Shown piece by piece: positions 43,381 to 50,798 of a stretch of DNA of 50,798 bases. The stretch is from an uncultured Flavihumibacter sp. GTDB taxonomy: Bacteria > Bacteroidota > Bacteroidia > Chitinophagales > Chitinophagaceae. The translations under genes were made by a program, and so were the position numbers. Location: NCBI GenBank assembly GCA_902168105.1, contig CABHOY010000070.1, forward strand, positions 1 to 50,798, given 5' to 3'. How positions within the stretch are numbered: the first letter of the stretch is position 1; each line of letters begins with the position of its first letter. The notes beneath the pieces were generated by a model. The model was not told the origin of the DNA and searched no databases. It worked only from the letters and a program-made list of their open reading frames with translations.

Positions 43381-43399
43381 AAAGGGAATTTATGGGGTA

Positions 43400-43450
43400 A
43401 AAAAACAAAGGAGAAAACGGCGGATCTACAAGCGCACGTTTTCTCCTTTG
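43400..43450 (-). terminator. Terminator after pheS
   Basis: A perfect 14-bp stem (43406-43419 with 43437-43450, arm CAAAGGAGAAAACG) with a 17-base loop. On the minus strand it is followed by TTTTTT. It lies 21 bases after the pheS stop. Confidence 0.8.
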
Positions 43451-43470
43451 CAACAATCTTATTTTAATCG

Positions 43471-44499
43471 TCAAAGTGCTCCTTCAAACTGTTCCAGGAA
43501 CCGGGTATCGTTCTCGGAGAACAGTCGCAGGTCTTTGATCTGGTAGTTCAACATGGTAATACGTTCTATACCCATCCCGAAGGCGAAACCGGTATATTTT
43601 TCAGGATCAATGCCACAGTTCTCCAGCACTTTCGGATGCACCATACCACAACCCAGGATCTCTACCCAGCCGGTATGTTTACATACGTTACATCCTGAAC
43701 CGCCACAGATCTGGCAGGATATGTCCATTTCTGCACTTGGCTCGGTGAACGGGAAGTAGGAGGGGCGGAAACGGATACGGGTATTATCTCCGAACAGCTC
43801 TTTCACGAAGTGATACAAGGTCTGTTTCAGGTCGGCAAATGACACGTTCTCGTCAATGTACAGTCCTTCCACCTGGTGGAAGAAACAGTGCGCCCTGGCG
43901 GAGATCGTTTCGTTACGGTATACACGTCCCGGACAGATGATACGGATAGGCAGTTTACCGGCTTCCATAGCTCTTACCTGTACGGAAGAGGTATGGGTGC
44001 GCAACAGCCAGTCAGGATGTTTACTGATGTAGAACGTATCCTGCATATCGCGAGCAGGATGATTTTCCGGCAGGTTCAGCGCGGTAAAGTTATGCCAGTC
44101 GTCTTCAATCTCAGGTCCTTCTGCAATAGCAAAACCGAGACGTTCAAATATGCTGATGATCTTATTTCTGACTACGCTTATAGGGTGACGGGTTCCCAGG
44201 CGGTGTGGTTCCGCTGGCAATGTCAGGTCTGTATCGGTCGTATCAGCAACGGCGCCGTCTTTCAGGTGCTCAAACTGAGCATACCTTTCTTCTGCCAGCT
44301 GCTTAAAGCCGTTCAGTACCTGGCCGAACTCTTTTTTACGCTCGTTTGGCACTTGCTTCATTTCGCCAAACATCGCTTTTACAATTCCCTTTGTTCCGAG
44401 GAATTTAATACGGTATTGTTCCAGATCCGCAACCGTGGCTGGTTCGAAAGCCAATATTTCCTGTTTGTAGGCAGCTATTTGCTGTTCTATCTGCTCCAT
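43471..44499 (-). CDS. pheS: Phenylalanyl-tRNA synthetase alpha subunit
   Basis: The catalytic subunit of the (alpha-beta)2 phenylalanyl-tRNA synthetase. The 342-residue protein has the N-terminal coiled coil, the class II motifs including HPARDMQDTFY, HTSSVQVRAM, RVYRNETISARAHCFFHQVEG, FRPSYFPFTEPSAEMDISC and FGMGIERITML. Four cysteines in CQICGGSGCNVCKHTGW form a Zn-type knuckle found in many bacterial PheS. The ATG at 44499 is used, not the TTG three codons earlier. It starts 15 bases after a response regulator gene. pheT is not in the window. Confidence 0.96.
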   Translation of the reverse strand: MEQIEQQIAAYKQEILAFEPATVADLEQYRIKFLGTKGIVKAMFGEMKQVPNERKKEFGQVLNGFKQLAEERYAQFEHLKDGAVADTTDTDLTLPAEPHRLGTRHPISVVRNKIISIFERLGFAIAEGPEIEDDWHNFTALNLPENHPARDMQDTFYISKHPDWLLRTHTSSVQVRAMEAGKLPIRIICPGRVYRNETISARAHCFFHQVEGLYIDENVSFADLKQTLYHFVKELFGDNTRIRFRPSYFPFTEPSAEMDISCQICGGSGCNVCKHTGWVEILGCGMVHPKVLENCGIDPEKYTGFAFGMGIERITMLNYQIKDLRLFSENDTRFLEQFEGAL

Positions 44500-44514
44500 A
44501 GGGGGCAAAGATAA

Positions 44515-45207
44515 TTAAAAGATCAGTTTATACCCTACCCCCCTAATATTCACGATCTGTACCCGTGGATCGTCCTTGAGGTACCTTCTCAGTTTGGTGA
44601 TAAACACATCCATACTGCGGGCGTTAAAGAAGCTGTCATCTCCCCACAGGTCAAGCAGAACAGTCTTCCTTTCCATTACCTGGTTCAGGTTTTCCGACAG
44701 GCGCCTTAAGATCTCCGCTTCGCGGTGGGAGAGGAACTCTGTGTTATTATTCCGGGTCAGGGTTTGTTTGGTATAGTTGAACATATACTGGCCGATCTGT
44801 ATTACATCGGCAGCAGCGCCTGAAACCGAGGCGGCCTCCACTTCCTTGAACCGTTGCAACAAAGCCTTTATACGTACGATCAGTTCATCCATGCTGAAAG
44901 GCTTTTTCAGGTAGTCATTACCTCCCAGCTCAAAACCTTTTACCACATCGTTCGTCTGCGATTTCGCCGTCAGGAAGATGATAGGCGTGGTCTTATCCTG
45001 CCGCCTGATCTCTGTCGTAACGGTAAACCCGTCCATATGCGGCATCATGATATCCAGCACCACCACATCCGGTTTATGCTCCTGGAATAAGCGCAGCCCT
45101 TCCTTGCCATCGGCGGCGTACAGCATTTCAAAGCCTCTCATTTCCAGGCTGTCTTTCACAATTTGTCCCAGCTGCCATTCATCCTCTATCAATAGTACTT
45201 TCGACAT
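44515..45207 (-). CDS. OmpR-family response regulator
   Basis: A 230-residue regulator: receiver with IEDEWQLG, phospho-acceptor Asp52 (LDIMMPHMDG), Lys in LKKPFS, and a winged-helix domain with LSHREAEILRRLSENLNQVMERK and the end VNIRGVGYKLIF. It resembles RprY of Bacteroides by general layout. It lies 11 bases after its kinase gene and 15 bases before pheS, so a kinase-regulator-pheS transcript is likely. Confidence 0.93.
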   Translation of the reverse strand: MSKVLLIEDEWQLGQIVKDSLEMRGFEMLYAADGKEGLRLFQEHKPDVVVLDIMMPHMDGFTVTTEIRRQDKTTPIIFLTAKSQTNDVVKGFELGGNDYLKKPFSMDELIVRIKALLQRFKEVEAASVSGAAADVIQIGQYMFNYTKQTLTRNNNTEFLSHREAEILRRLSENLNQVMERKTVLLDLWGDDSFFNARSMDVFITKLRRYLKDDPRVQIVNIRGVGYKLIF

Positions 45208-45218
45208 AGTTATGTGTG

Positions 45219-46628
45219 TTAAACTGGTATTTGTATGATAAATTCACTTCCTTTTTCCGGCTCGCTATGCACATTGATCGTGCCTCCGTGAAGCGCCACG
45301 ATCTTCTTTACATAACTAAGTCCCAGTCCGAACCCTTTTACATTGTGCAGGTTACCTGTGGGCACCCTGAAAAAAGTATCGAAGATGCTTTCCTGGTATA
45401 TTTTAGGGATGCCGATCCCATTGTCTTTTACACGGATGATCAGCTTCCCGTTCTCCAGCATACTTTTGATATACACAGACGGATGATCTCCGGAATACTT
45501 GATCGCATTATCAACCAGGTTGCTGATGGCATTGGAAAGATGCGACTTATCCACTTCCACTGTCTGCTCGCCAAGCAGGTTATCATAGCGGAACTGCACC
45601 GGGCGGCCCGTTTTCAGCTGATGATTGGTGATAATACTATCCATCACTTCACTCATGTCTGTCTCTTCCCTGAACAGTTCTATTTCCTCTCTTTCTTCGG
45701 CAGCGATATGCAGCACCTTTTCCACCAGGTCCGACAATCTTTGCAACTCCTGTTTGGAAATGTCCAGATAGGTCTGTGTTTTCCGCTGATCATTCAACGC
45801 ATTGAAGTTCTGCATAGCTTCTACAGCTGCATATACTGTGGCAATAGGCGTTTTCAGCTCATGCGTCATGTTGTTGATAAAGTCGTTCTTCACTTCCGAC
45901 AAGCGCTTCTGTTTCAGGATAGTGCGCAGCATATACATAAAACAGATCGTAGTAAGCACCAGCAGCAACAATGAACCTGCCAGCGTCCATATCATTTTAG
46001 CCAGGATATATTGCAAAGGTGATTCAAACTTTGCCTGCACATAAAGATTGCTGGCAGGGTTAAAAGGTATCTTGGACGTTTGTAATGGAGGCCTTTTACG
46101 CAGGCTATCCCTGATACTTTCGCGGTTGTACCCGGCGAAATTAATATGGAAAGTATCCAGTTCGTACGGTGTCAGTATCTCACGGGAATGGAGTTCAGCC
46201 GTGTACACCGAATCCAGTTTGACAAGCTTCACACTATCGCTGGTCAGGTTGTTCAGCAGTATGAGGTCAGAGATCTGTCTTGCCAGTGTATCCGCATACT
46301 CATCGCCGGAGCGCTGGTCTCTTCTACGTTTAATTGTATCAGAGGCCAGGCCGGTGCGTACGCTGGAGTCAGCGCCTCTTGTAAACCGGTTGCCGGGAGG
46401 CGCCATTTCATGGGGTATCCTGGCGGAATCGCCATTATTACGGAAATAGCGACGCACATCAGCAAACTGCTTGTTGAACACAGCCGTTCTTAACGACTCG
46501 TTGATGTCTTTGTTGAACTGGTCCAGTTGTATATGATAAGAGTTGTATAGCCAGTACCCCTGGAAGAGGTAGATGCCGAGTATACATACACACATTAGTA
46601 TCAGAATGTTGCGGATCCGCTGACGCAT
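45219..46628 (-). CDS. Membrane sensor histidine kinase
   Basis: A 469-residue kinase. Membrane helices at about 7-28 and 215-238 flank a periplasmic sensor of about 185 residues with no recognised domain. The cytoplasmic part has the H-box MTHELKTPIATVYAAVEAM, N-box NAISNLVDNAIKYS, G1 DNGIGIP, F-box FFRVPTG and G2 GFGLGLSYVKKIV. It is the first gene of the transcript with the OmpR-type regulator and pheS. Layout resembles RprX-type kinases. Confidence 0.93.
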   Translation of the reverse strand: MRQRIRNILILMCVCILGIYLFQGYWLYNSYHIQLDQFNKDINESLRTAVFNKQFADVRRYFRNNGDSARIPHEMAPPGNRFTRGADSSVRTGLASDTIKRRRDQRSGDEYADTLARQISDLILLNNLTSDSVKLVKLDSVYTAELHSREILTPYELDTFHINFAGYNRESIRDSLRKRPPLQTSKIPFNPASNLYVQAKFESPLQYILAKMIWTLAGSLLLLVLTTICFMYMLRTILKQKRLSEVKNDFINNMTHELKTPIATVYAAVEAMQNFNALNDQRKTQTYLDISKQELQRLSDLVEKVLHIAAEEREEIELFREETDMSEVMDSIITNHQLKTGRPVQFRYDNLLGEQTVEVDKSHLSNAISNLVDNAIKYSGDHPSVYIKSMLENGKLIIRVKDNGIGIPKIYQESIFDTFFRVPTGNLHNVKGFGLGLSYVKKIVALHGGTINVHSEPEKGSEFIIQIPV

Positions 46629-46678
46629 AAATTCTCATTTTCGCTTTTAGTGAGCTCCCGCAGGCGGGGGGTATGGTG

Positions 46679-46686
46679 CAAATCTA
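46679..46686 (-). promoter_or_regulatory. -7 element for the kinase-regulator-pheS transcript
   Basis: Read on the minus strand, TAGATTTG fits TAnnTTTG, about 50 bases before the kinase ATG. No clear -33 TTG is seen. A short GC-rich hairpin (CTCCCG with CGGGGG, 46655-46670) lies in the leader. Confidence 0.4.
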
Positions 46687-46801
46687 TTGGATACTTACTT
46701 ACCCGCTCTATGCCCTTAACAATAATTAACAGTAAATAAAGCTATTTAACCAACAAATGAAAACCGAATAATGACTTTTGTATCAGAAAAAAACTGAACA
46801 C

Positions 46802-47581
46802 ATGAAGAACTTATCAAAAACACTCCTCAGCGTCGCACTAGTTGCCTTCTCGGGTATGACAGCAATTGCGCAGGATAAAAATACCGGCGTGATCGATTAT
46901 GAAGTAAATGCGAAGATGCCACAACGTGGCGGTGCAGAAGGAGATGGAGACGAACAGGTTGTTACCTTCAATCAGCACTTCTACTTTACTGCCGGAAAAG
47001 GCAAGCTGGAAACAGAACGTCCTGACTTCGGCGGTCGTGGTGGCGGCGGCGGACGTCCCGGTGGTGGACAAGGTGGCGATGGTAATGGCGGAGGCCGTGG
47101 CGGTCGTGGTTTTGGTGGTCGTATGCGCGGTAACTTTGGCGGAGGATATGTTGATCTTTCAGGCAGCAAATATCTGCAGGTCTTCTCTAAACCGGATGAC
47201 AGCACCAAAACATACTTCGCAGAAGAGGCATATGCTCCTGCAAAAGACGCGAAGCTAAGCGATAAAACTAAAAAGATCGCTGGTTTCAACTGTAAAAAAG
47301 CAACTGTTACCGTACGTAACGAAGAGTACACCGTATGGTATACACAGGACCTGCCATTCAGCTACAGCCCAATCAATGGTCTCCTTCCTGATGGTAAAGG
47401 CGTAGTGCTCTCTGCAGAAGGCAGCAGACGTTCATTCACCGCTGTAAAAGTAGATTTCAAACCAGTTACCGCCAACATTTCATTACCGGCAAATGCAGAA
47501 AAAGTAACTGAAGATCAGTTACGTGACATGCGCCGTGAAGCGATGCAAAAATTCCGTGAACGTCAAAACGGAAACCAATAA
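46802..47581 (+). CDS. GLPGLI-like exported protein with Gly-rich segment
   Basis: A 259-residue exported protein. Residues 1-23 form a signal peptide. The start of the mature part (GVIDYEVNAKM) and the C-terminal half (KKIAGFNCKKATVTVRNEEYTVWYTQDLPFSYSP, read in pieces) resemble the GLPGLI family, though the GLPGLI motif itself reads GLLPDGKGVV. Between them is a Gly/Arg-rich insert at about 80-120 (GGRGGGGGRPGGGQGGDGNG). Such proteins usually sit beside a TonB-linked outer-membrane protein, as here (42-base gap). Function unknown; envelope location likely. The ATG at 46802 starts the signal peptide. Confidence 0.75.
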   Translation: MKNLSKTLLSVALVAFSGMTAIAQDKNTGVIDYEVNAKMPQRGGAEGDGDEQVVTFNQHFYFTAGKGKLETERPDFGGRGGGGGRPGGGQGGDGNGGGRGGRGFGGRMRGNFGGGYVDLSGSKYLQVFSKPDDSTKTYFAEEAYAPAKDAKLSDKTKKIAGFNCKKATVTVRNEEYTVWYTQDLPFSYSPINGLLPDGKGVVLSAEGSRRSFTAVKVDFKPVTANISLPANAEKVTEDQLRDMRREAMQKFRERQNGNQ

Positions 47582-47623
47582 CAGCTTAACTTGCACCGTT
47601 TCCTTTTTACCAATCCCCTTTTC

Positions 47624-50500
47624 ATGAAAAGAATTACCCTTATTGCTTCAATAATGCTCCTGTTTGCGCTTTCCACACAAGCGCAACGGGGGCAGATCAA
47701 AGGATTACTGACTGACTCTTCTGCTACACATCCCCTGGGGGATGCAACCGTCGCCCTGCTGAATGGCAGGGATTCTTCCCTGGCGTCTACCGCCTTCACC
47801 GATAGCAAAGGGGCATTCTCTTTCACCGGCGTTGCCCTGGGCGACTATAGGGTATACATTACCTTCCTGGGGTACAAGCCGGTTTTCAAAAGTGTCACGA
47901 TTTCCGCAGCCCAGCCAGATTTGGATATGGGAACCATACATCTCCTAGGCAAAGGCCTGATGTTGAACGAAGTGGAGATTATCCAGGAAGTACCACCTAT
48001 CGTGGTAAAACAGGATACACTGGAATTCAACGCAGGGTCCTTCAAAACAAGAGAAAATTCAGTGGTAGAAGATCTGTTAAAGAAACTACCTGGCGTAACG
48101 GTAGATAAGGACGGCGTTATCACAGCACAAGGGGAAACCGTGAAAAGGGTATTGGTAGATGGTAAACCATTCTTCAGCGATGATCCTAAACTTGCCACCA
48201 AGAACCTGCCTGCAGATATCATTGATAAGATCCAGCTGATAGACCGCAAATCTGATCAGGCACAGTTCACAGGCATCGACGATGGCAATACAGAAAAAGC
48301 GATCAACATCACGCTCAAAAAAGATAAGAAAAAAGGCTTCTTCGGCAGGGCTTCCGCAGGTTATGGAGACAATGACCGCTTTGCCGTAAACACAAGCCTG
48401 AACGCTTTCCGCGATAACAGACAGTTATCCTTCCTGGGAAGTGGCAACAACGTTAACAATCTTGGTTATACATCCAACGACGTCTTCAACTTCAGCAGCA
48501 ATAGCGGCGGAGGGGGAGGCGGTGGTGGTGGCCGCGCCGGCGGGGGCGGCCGCGGTGCGGCACAATCCACCATCAGCAGCCTTGGCGGAAACAACTCCAC
48601 GGGCATTACCCGTAACTGGAACGCAGGCTTTAACTACAACCAGGACTTCGGTTCAAAGCTGAAAATTAATGGTAGTTACTTCATCAACGATACAAAGACA
48701 GAGACAAGCAGGACCAGTTCTAAACAAACGTTCCTCACTGATACTACCTACTATTATGACCAGCAGTCTGGTTCCCTTACCAACAATAATAATCACCGGT
48801 TAAACATGCGGGTTGAATATCAGATCGACTCCATGCATTCATTGATTGTTACCCCTTCTTTCAGTTATTCCGATGGTAGCACCAACTCACTCAATAAGTA
48901 TACGTCGAGTGATGAGAATAAAATAGCTACAATTGACGGGGTTTCTCAGAACAGCAGCCATGCGAAGTCACCAAACTTCTCTACAACAGCACTGTTCAGA
49001 AAGAAATTCAATAAGAGAGGCCGTAGCCTGAGCGCTAATTTCAACTTCGGTTTTAATACGACAGACAGACAGAATTTCTTCAAAACAACAGATACGCATC
49101 TGGCGACAGATACAACTGATGCCTTCCCTACCGGTTATAACAGGATGACCCAGGCCAATAATAAAGGCCGTAATATGGGCGTGCGGTTAACTTATACAGA
49201 GCCGCTCATGAAAGACCGCTTCCTGGAATTATCCTACGCATGGAATAATAACTATAGCGACTCCAGGAACCTTACTTTTGATAGCACCGGCAGTGGAAAA
49301 TATGATAAACCAAATGATAGTCTGAGTAACATATTTGAGAATACATTTACTACACAACAGGCAGGCGTTAATATCCGTACGCAGAAACTTAAGTATGATT
49401 ATACCTTCGGATTGAATGTGCAATTCAGCAGCCTGCTGAATGATAATATAAGCAGGAAGACGCTCATTGATCAGCATACGGTTAATTTCTATCCTTCTGC
49501 ATCATTCAACTATAATTTCCAGAGAGGTAAAAGGCTGCGTTTCCGTTACAACGGAAGCACTTCACAGCCTACAGTTACACAGTTGCAACCGTTGCCCGAC
49601 CTGACCAGTTCATTGTATGTACAGCAGGGTAATCCGGATCTGAAACCATCATTCTCACACAGTATCAACGCGGGATACAATGTGTTTAATAACAGCACTT
49701 TCCGTGGCTTCTTTACGAATGTGAATGCAAGTTTCACCAGCAATAAGATCGTGAATGCGAATCGTGTGGATACTTCCGGTAAACAATATACGAAACCGGT
49801 CAACTCTAATGGTGCTTATAACCTGAGTGCATTTGCTGTCAACACTATTCCTATCAAAAAGCTGAACACTTCTGTGAGCCTGAACACTAATCTGAACTAC
49901 AGCCGCGATGTAAGTTTCACCGGTACGAAGTTTGATTTTTCTACACTCCGGAAGAGCTTCACAAATAACTTTGGTATCACACAGGGCGTGAACTTCAACT
50001 ATACTTTTAAAGAACTGTTTGACTTCTCTGCAGGCGCCAGCGTAAACTATAGCGGCGCGCGGTATGCTATTCAGCCAAACAATAATACCGACTACTTCAA
50101 CTACGCATTCTCATTCGACTACAACGTAAACCTGCCACTGGGCTTTATTATAGGAAGTGATATCAACTACACGTTGAATGCAGGAAGGGCAGAAGGTTAC
50201 AACGTTGACGTAACGATGCTGAATGCATTCGTATCGAAGAGCGTGTTTAAAGATAAAAGAGGTCTGATAAAATTCACCGGTTATGACCTGCTGCATCAGA
50301 ATGTAAGCGTAGGCCGTAACACAGGAGAGAACTATATTGAAGACGTGACGAACATGGTATTACAAAGGTATTTCATGATCAGTTTCACCTACTTCATCAA
50401 CAAATTTGCGGGCAGTGGTAATAACAACAACAGTGACCGCCGCAGGATGGGCAATCCGGGCATGCGGACGGGTAATCCTGGAATGATGCGAAGGGGTTAG
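47624..50500 (+). CDS. Outer-membrane beta-barrel protein (TonB-receptor-like)
   Basis: A 958-residue outer-membrane protein. It has a signal peptide to about 22, a carboxypeptidase-regulatory-like Ig domain (GQIKGLLTDSSATHPLGDATVALLNG), a plug-like domain (SVVEDLLKKLPGVTVDKDG; RVLVDGKPFFSDD), and a long beta-barrel rich in Asn, Ser and aromatic residues (OMP_b-brl_3 type). A loop near 300-320 is almost pure Gly (SGGGGGGGGGRAGGGGRG) and the C-terminus is Arg/Gly/Met-rich (NPGMRTGNPGMMRRG). It is probably co-transcribed with the GLPGLI-like gene. Substrate unknown; no SusD partner is present. Confidence 0.88.
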   Translation: MKRITLIASIMLLFALSTQAQRGQIKGLLTDSSATHPLGDATVALLNGRDSSLASTAFTDSKGAFSFTGVALGDYRVYITFLGYKPVFKSVTISAAQPDLDMGTIHLLGKGLMLNEVEIIQEVPPIVVKQDTLEFNAGSFKTRENSVVEDLLKKLPGVTVDKDGVITAQGETVKRVLVDGKPFFSDDPKLATKNLPADIIDKIQLIDRKSDQAQFTGIDDGNTEKAINITLKKDKKKGFFGRASAGYGDNDRFAVNTSLNAFRDNRQLSFLGSGNNVNNLGYTSNDVFNFSSNSGGGGGGGGGRAGGGGRGAAQSTISSLGGNNSTGITRNWNAGFNYNQDFGSKLKINGSYFINDTKTETSRTSSKQTFLTDTTYYYDQQSGSLTNNNNHRLNMRVEYQIDSMHSLIVTPSFSYSDGSTNSLNKYTSSDENKIATIDGVSQNSSHAKSPNFSTTALFRKKFNKRGRSLSANFNFGFNTTDRQNFFKTTDTHLATDTTDAFPTGYNRMTQANNKGRNMGVRLTYTEPLMKDRFLELSYAWNNNYSDSRNLTFDSTGSGKYDKPNDSLSNIFENTFTTQQAGVNIRTQKLKYDYTFGLNVQFSSLLNDNISRKTLIDQHTVNFYPSASFNYNFQRGKRLRFRYNGSTSQPTVTQLQPLPDLTSSLYVQQGNPDLKPSFSHSINAGYNVFNNSTFRGFFTNVNASFTSNKIVNANRVDTSGKQYTKPVNSNGAYNLSAFAVNTIPIKKLNTSVSLNTNLNYSRDVSFTGTKFDFSTLRKSFTNNFGITQGVNFNYTFKELFDFSAGASVNYSGARYAIQPNNNTDYFNYAFSFDYNVNLPLGFIIGSDINYTLNAGRAEGYNVDVTMLNAFVSKSVFKDKRGLIKFTGYDLLHQNVSVGRNTGENYIEDVTNMVLQRYFMISFTYFINKFAGSGNNNNSDRRRMGNPGMRTGNPGMMRRG

Positions 50501-50524
50501 ATAGACAATACAAAAATGAAGAAG

Positions 50525-50560
50525 CCGTCTCAATAATAATTGAGGCGGTTTTTTCTTTTG
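50525..50560 (+). terminator. Terminator after the beta-barrel gene
   Basis: A 10-bp stem with one wobble (50525-50534 with 50539-50548, arm CCGTCTCAAT), a 4-base loop and a long T-run. Confidence 0.85.
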
Positions 50561-50573
50561 TATAGCGCTATAC
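50560..50573. repeat. 14-bp perfect palindrome near the IS end
   Basis: GTATAGCGCTATAC lies between the terminator and the transposase fragment. It may mark or lie near the insertion boundary, which cannot be defined without the other end of the element. Confidence 0.35.
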
Positions 50574-50671
50574 GCGTAGTCATATATGCGGAGCCTTAAT
50601 TTTATTCAGTAAAAATATATAAAGGGCTTAAGGAGGTGGGGAACAAGTTTTTGGGCTCTTTCGGCCTTTTG

Positions 50672-50798
50672 TTATGCAGTTTTCTTCCTTAGATTGTGCG
50701 CCAGAGCCAATAATCCGGCCTCAATAGTCACTTTTTCAATGCCTCGTAGCATAAAACGTTTAAAGTGATGATTGTGCTTGATATTACCAAACACAGGT
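50672..50798 (-). mobile_element. IS1182-like transposase, C-terminal fragment (runs off window)
   Basis: The minus-strand frame entering from the right edge codes for 41 residues and a stop. It includes PVFGNIKHNHHFKRFMLRG and VTIEAGLLALAHNLRK, the C-terminal signature of DDE transposases of the IS1182 family (usual form: EPVFGxIKxNxGFxRFLLRG...EwgLLxLAHNLRK). The catalytic Glu is expected just upstream, outside the window. This is the only mobile-element gene seen. The 98 bases to its left probably hold the IS end, but the inverted repeat cannot be confirmed from one side. Confidence 0.85.

Noticed and set aside
1..50798. tRNA, rRNA or riboswitch genes
   Set aside because: No cloverleaf, rRNA-like segment or known riboswitch core was recognised in the spacers by eye; a covariance-model search was not possible.

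Overview
The window reads as chromosomal DNA of a Bacteroidota bacterium, most likely a Chitinophaga-like member of the Chitinophagaceae. The signs are a gliding-motility lipoprotein GldH, Bat proteins, a GLPGLI-like protein next to an outer-membrane beta-barrel receptor, fused cbb3 oxidase subunits CcoN-CcoO, LytTR/LytS regulators, a very long IF2, and promoters of the Bacteroidota form TTG-N19-21-TAnnTTTG. Genus is inference; no rRNA or other marker is in view. Almost all of the sequence is ordinary core chromosome. The only mobile element is the end of an IS1182-like transposase at the right edge.

Layout. 1-7.0 kb: infB (5' end outside the window), a SurA-like periplasmic PPIase and a long PurF-type amidophosphoribosyltransferase, each followed by a clear intrinsic terminator. 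7.1-14.2 kb: sixA, proC, a secreted SNase-like nuclease, a Dna2-like nuclease-helicase of about 1,100 residues, and a dusB plus NUMOD4/HNH gene pair. 14.3-17.4 kb: a plus-strand run with a CPBP protease, a DUF2007 protein, cdsA, psd (phosphatidylethanolamine synthesis) and a tiny exported protein with three CC motifs. 17.5-21.9 kb: a YjjG-type HAD phosphatase, an SDR reductase, and batD-batE. 21.9-27.7 kb, minus strand: a LytTR regulator with a LytS-like kinase whose ATP site looks degenerate; then yicC-gldH-histidine kinase-OmpR regulator, read from a good promoter; then rluE.

27.7-39.3 kb is the respiratory block. A Crp/Fnr regulator is followed by a 751-bp non-coding stretch and then ccoI, ccoS, ccoNO, ccoQ, ccoP, ccoG, ccoH, a TauE/DsbD-like membrane protein and hemN. 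This is an almost complete kit for building a high-affinity cbb3 oxidase: copper import, assembly, structural subunits and oxygen-independent haem synthesis. An FNR-type box overlaps the -33 element of the predicted ccoI promoter, so control by the adjacent regulator is a natural hypothesis. The non-coding stretch is the oddest DNA here. It holds an 80-bp perfect palindrome with no spacer, built of 11-bp units, with degenerate direct repeats of about 21-22 bp on both sides.

39.3-50.8 kb: a 483-bp spacer with a facing pair of DnaA-box-like 9-mers, an LpxD-family acyltransferase, an unrecognised exported protein, an hbd-epimerase pair, a histidine kinase-response regulator-pheS cluster, the GLPGLI-like/beta-barrel pair (both with Gly/Arg-rich segments) and the transposase fragment. 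I did not find a clear new defence or mobile system. The palindromic fnr-cco spacer is the best candidate for something undescribed.
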